This document shows positions 6,486 to 8,735 of a stretch of DNA of 8,735 bases, one piece after another; position 1 is the stretch's first letter; every line of letters starts with the position of its first letter. The DNA comes from DATJFH01 sp035495815 (lineage in GTDB: Bacteria > Acidobacteriota > Terriglobia > Bryobacterales > Bryobacteraceae), in assembly GCA_035495815.1 (NCBI GenBank), contig DATJFH010000328.1:1-8735 (forward strand), written 5' to 3'. The position numbers were made by a program, and so were the translations under genes. The notes under the pieces were generated by a model. It had not been told where the DNA came from. It made no database searches and was given only the letters and a program-made list of their open reading frames with translations.

Positions 6486-7398
6486 AGTTCAGCTCGTTCG
6501 CGCCGCGCCGGTTGAGGCTGAGGATCGAACCCCAGAGCAAGGCAAAGCCTCCGATTTGGATCAGTGAAACCCGGGTTCCGAGGAAGACCCAGTTCAGCAG
6601 CGCAGCCGTGGCGGAGAAGCTCAACTCGGCGACGGCGGCTCTCGATGCCCGGGCGTGCCGCAGCCCGCGATAATAGACCAGCAGCGCCAGCAGTCCGGGA
6701 ATCAGCGCCAGGAGGACAAGGGACACCACGTCCTTCGAATGAAGGGCGCGCGGCGGCGTGGAGGCGCCGTTGACCGCGACCAGCAGCGGAGTAGCCAGGA
6801 CGATGCGGAGCGCCGTCATCGCGAAGAAGGACAGGCGTTCGAGCGCGAAGCGTCCGAGCGCGGTGGATCCACCCCAGAGCGCGGCAGCCGAGATCGCCAG
6901 CAGGGCCGCCCGCGGTTCCCGGACCGCGCCCGGCGCTTGCAGGCCGAAGCTGACGAGGTATGCGCCGCACATGGCGATCGAAAGACAGACCCAGAAATTT
7001 TTTCCCAGATGCTCATGCAGAAGCAGCCAGGCCAGCAGGGCCGCAAACAGCGGCTGGGTCTTCTGCAGGAGCGCCGCCGTGGTGGGATTGCCGATGCGGA
7101 TCGCCTCGGTGAAGCACACGGTTCCGAGAGCGGAACCACCCCAGGCGACGCCGAGCAGCGCGGCCCACTGGCGGCGGGTCAATACCAGCCATTGGGCGCG
7201 CATTGTCCACAGCGGAATCGCCAGCAGCGCCGTGAGGATGAGGTGCTCGATCAGGACGATCCGGCCGCTGGTGAGCGCGGCTGTGAGCGGTTGCCGGATG
7301 ACGGTGTCGGTTCCCCACAAGCTCGCGCCCAGCGCCACCCACAGAAGCGCCGGCCGCTCCGAAGGCTGGCTCGCGCCTGCTCGACCGTCCGCATTCAT
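6442..7398 (-). CDS. DMT superfamily transporter with two EamA domains
   Basis: This 318-residue inner-membrane protein has about ten hydrophobic helices in two homologous EamA repeats, roughly 17-150 and 163-295. Repeat hallmarks are ASLWGTD (25-31) matched by AALWGGS (172-178), and KTQPLFAALLAWLLLHEHL (113-131) matched by ELSFSATAALLNWVFLG (258-274). Members usually export amino acids or other small metabolites, or take up nutrients; substrate cannot be told from sequence. The frame is open to an ATG at 7455, but the 19 extra residues are not transporter-like and no SD favours them, so ATG 7398 is chosen, itself without a clear SD. A perfect 15-base palindrome abuts this start. The 3' end overlaps the SagB-type gene in another frame, suggesting that the two products are made together, perhaps transporter and enzyme for one compound (inference). 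Confidence 0.85.
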   Translation of the reverse strand: MNADGRAGASQPSERPALLWVALGASLWGTDTVIRQPLTAALTSGRIVLIEHLILTALLAIPLWTMRAQWLVLTRRQWAALLGVAWGGSALGTVCFTEAIRIGNPTTAALLQKTQPLFAALLAWLLLHEHLGKNFWVCLSIAMCGAYLVSFGLQAPGAVREPRAALLAISAAALWGGSTALGRFALERLSFFAMTALRIVLATPLLVAVNGASTPPRALHSKDVVSLVLLALIPGLLALLVYYRGLRHARASRAAVAELSFSATAALLNWVFLGTRVSLIQIGGFALLWGSILSLNRRGANELNYAKREHDRCLGIPQ

Positions 7399-7399
7399 A

Positions 7400-7414
7400 A
7401 TGCCAGTGTGGCAT
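7400..7414. repeat. 15-bp perfect inverted repeat next to the EamA start
   Basis: ATGCCA-GTG-TGGCAT has perfect 6-base arms and a 3-base centre, one base upstream of the preferred EamA start codon. In that position it could be an operator, or an RNA hairpin that masks translation starts. If the longer start at 7455 is real, it lies inside the coding region instead. No function is proven. Confidence 0.4.
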
Positions 7415-7477
7415 ACCCGGTGTCGGAGAAGTCCTGCCGCTACATCCGCCCGCATGGACCGAAAATAAGGCGGGAAC

Positions 7478-8110
7478 TTACCCTAGCCTGGCCCGGATGC
7501 CTCGCAGATCCTGGACGAAGCGGCTGTACTCCTGGCGCCGTTCCCCGCTGTCGCGCAAGCGCAGCAGAGACGAAGGGTGCACGGTGGCCGTCAGAAACGG
7601 GCCCCAGCGGGTTTCGAAGAATTTCCCGCGCTCCGCCGTTACCCGGAAGTTGCGGCCCATCAGAGATTGCGCGGCGGTAGCGCCCAGACACGCCAGCACT
7701 TCCGGCTGAATGGCCGCAATTTCCGCCTCGAGCCACGGGCGGCAGGCGTTGATCTCCTCCATGTTGGGCTTCTTGTGAATCCGCCGCTTGCCTCGCTCCT
7801 CCCACTTGAAGTGTTTCACGGCATTCGTGACGTAAACCTGGGAGCGGTCGATGGCGGCATCCTTGAGCGCCCGGTCGAGCAGCTTTCCCGCGCTGCCGAC
7901 GAAGGGACTGCCCTCGAGGTCCTCGGTATCCCCGGGCTGCTCGCCGATCATGATAATCCGGGCCTTTTCGGGCCCTTCCCCGAACACGGTTTGAGTTGCC
8001 CTGCGAAACAGTCCGCAGCCTTCGCAACCGCGGGCCGCCTGCCGGAGGGAGGAGAGAGTAAGGACATCGGGAAGAAAGTCGCTGGCGGAGACGTGCGTAT
8101 CTTTTTCCAT
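7478..8110 (-). CDS. udgX: UdgX-type uracil-DNA glycosylase (family 4-like, iron-sulfur)
   Basis: This 210-residue enzyme recognises uracil in DNA. Motif A is GEQPGD (56-61) and motif B HPSSLLR (178-184). Between them is GKRRIHKKP (107-115), the loop that defines UdgX: in Mycobacterium smegmatis UdgX its histidine (His109) attacks the sugar and leaves the protein covalently attached to the abasic site. The equivalent here is His112. The Fe-S ligand pattern also fits: Cys29 and Cys32 (CEGC), Cys123, and His100 (VKHF) at the place where ordinary family 4 enzymes have a cysteine in KCRPP. An ATG at 8134 would add eight residues, but AGGAG at 8122-8126 lies inside that extension and 11 bases before the ATG at 8110, so the shorter form is preferred. 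It is first of the minus-strand series, divergent from the DJ-1/PfpI gene, and 79 bases ahead of the transporter. Confidence 0.9.
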   Translation of the reverse strand: MEKDTHVSASDFLPDVLTLSSLRQAARGCEGCGLFRRATQTVFGEGPEKARIIMIGEQPGDTEDLEGSPFVGSAGKLLDRALKDAAIDRSQVYVTNAVKHFKWEERGKRRIHKKPNMEEINACRPWLEAEIAAIQPEVLACLGATAAQSLMGRNFRVTAERGKFFETRWGPFLTATVHPSSLLRLRDSGERRQEYSRFVQDLRGIRARLG

Positions 8111-8121
8111 GGCAGGTTCGG

Positions 8122-8126
8122 CTCCT
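8122..8126 (-). promoter_or_regulatory. Shine-Dalgarno site of the UdgX gene
   Basis: The minus strand reads AGGAG here, 11 bases before the ATG at 8110. The spacer is somewhat long, but the alternative ATG at 8134 has no SD at all, so this site favours the shorter protein. Confidence 0.55.
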
Positions 8127-8132
8127 GTTTTC

Positions 8133-8138
8133 ATTATC
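8133..8138 (-). promoter_or_regulatory. Possible -10 box for the UdgX gene
   Basis: The minus strand reads GATAAT, five of six matches to the sigma-70 -10 consensus, in the only AT-rich patch between the divergent genes. No convincing -35 box is found at 16-18 bases, and a transcript starting about 7 bases on would have a very short leader. If real, it also argues for the 8110 start, since ATG 8134 would fall within the promoter. Confidence 0.2.
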
Positions 8139-8154
8139 GGACCGGACTCGCAGG

Positions 8155-8176
8155 CTGGATCGGGAAATGCATCCAG
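8155..8176. repeat. Inverted repeat between the divergent UdgX and DJ-1/PfpI genes
   Basis: CTGGAT (8155-8160) and ATCCAG (8171-8176) are perfect 6-base arms separated by 10 bases. The symmetric site lies between two divergently transcribed genes, a typical place for a shared operator. The arms are short, so chance remains possible. Confidence 0.35.
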
Positions 8177-8196
8177 GCAGGTGGAGAACGATTCCC

Positions 8197-8735
8197 ATGG
8201 ACAACGTACAAAATCAGAGAATCGCCATTCTTGTCGCCAAGGGATTTGAGCAGGTGGAATTGACCGAGCCGAAGCGGGCGCTCGAAAAGGCGGGCGCGGT
8301 AACGGACATCGTTTCCCCGGAGCCAGGGAAAGTGAAGGCGTGGAACTTCGAGAACTGGGGCGAAGAATTCACGGTGGACATGCCGCTCGAGCGCGCCCGG
8401 GCTCAGGATTACCATGCCCTGCTGTTACCCGGCGGCGTGATGAACCCCGACAAACTACGACGCAACGAGCACGCGCTGAATTTCGTCCGGGACTTTTTTG
8501 CCGCGGGCAAGCCGGTGGCCTCGATCTGCCACGGGCCCTGGACCCTGATCGACGCGGGGGTGGTGAGAGGCCGCAAGCTGACCTCCTACCCATCCATTCA
8601 GATGGACCTGAAGAACGCCGGAGCCTACTGGGTGGACGAAGAAGTGGTTGTGGACGCCGGACTTGTGACCAGCCGCAAGCCATCGGACATTCCGGTGTTC
8701 AACGAAAAGATGATCGAAGAGTTCGGCGAGGGGAT
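8197..8735 (+). CDS. DJ-1/PfpI family protein (YhbO-like), 3' end outside window
   Basis: The reading frame is open from ATG 8197 to the window edge, giving 179 residues, nearly the full 165-190 of the family. It matches the PfpI/YhbO branch: KGFEQVEL (15-22) with the conserved glutamate Glu18, YHALLLPGGVMNPDKLR (72-88), the nucleophile elbow SICHGPW (109-115) with Cys111 and His112, then RGRKLTSYPSI (124-134), NAGAYWVDEEVVVD (140-153), and LVTSRKPSD (156-164). Relatives have been described as proteases, stress proteins or deglycases of methylglyoxal adducts on proteins and nucleotides; the last activity is debated. All expected catalytic residues are present. GTGGAG at 8181-8186 serves as the SD, 10 bases upstream. 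The gene is divergent from the UdgX gene across about 86 bases that carry an inverted repeat. No signal peptide is visible, so it is likely cytoplasmic. Confidence 0.9.
   Translation, partial: MDNVQNQRIAILVAKGFEQVELTEPKRALEKAGAVTDIVSPEPGKVKAWNFENWGEEFTVDMPLERARAQDYHALLLPGGVMNPDKLRRNEHALNFVRDFFAAGKPVASICHGPWTLIDAGVVRGRKLTSYPSIQMDLKNAGAYWVDEEVVVDAGLVTSRKPSDIPVFNEKMIEEFGEG

Noticed and set aside
6655..7680. 341-codon plus-strand open frame opposite the transporter gene
   Set aside because: It is rich in Arg, Gln and Gly with no domain, and the opposite strand encodes a clear ten-helix transporter.

Overview
This GC-rich, tightly packed bacterial window holds nine protein-coding genes. Eight are complete and one runs off the right edge. 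There is no gene-free stretch over 300 bases, and I see no RNA gene, insertion sequence, CRISPR array or obvious phage remnant. Strong Shine-Dalgarno (SD) sequences, high GC, a UdgX-type glycosylase, a tandem SagB-type oxidoreductase and a DUF481 outer-membrane protein suggest a free-living Gram-negative soil-type bacterium. My best guess is an acidobacterium of the Solibacter/Bryobacter kind, but that is inferred from gene content and not proven.

Layout: (1) Positions 22-2554, plus strand: two genes one base apart. The first is an ANL-type acyl-adenylating enzyme without the usual C-terminal domain (EhpF/LuxE-like). The second is an acylating aldehyde dehydrogenase (EhpG/LuxC-like). Together they look like a module that activates a carboxylic acid and reduces it to an aldehyde. 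(2) Positions 2551-8110, minus strand, in transcription order from the right: UdgX-type uracil-DNA glycosylase, DMT/EamA transporter, SagB-type tandem nitroreductase, DUF481 outer-membrane protein, MscS channel, and a PPOX-fold flavin/F420-type oxidoreductase. The transporter and SagB genes overlap. SagB to DUF481 is 16 bases and DUF481 to MscS is 18 bases, so these four probably form one transcript. The flanking gaps of 79 and 97 bases may hold extra promoters. (3) From position 8197, plus strand: a DJ-1/PfpI family protein divergent from the glycosylase and cut at the window end.

The two convergent blocks meet at a single CTAG in which both stop codons lie, leaving no intergenic DNA. The most notable items are the carboxylate-reductase pair, the UdgX glycosylase with its KRRIH loop, and the transporter-SagB pair with no YcaO/cyclodehydratase gene nearby. 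Three short perfect inverted repeats lie just upstream of genes and are possible operators.
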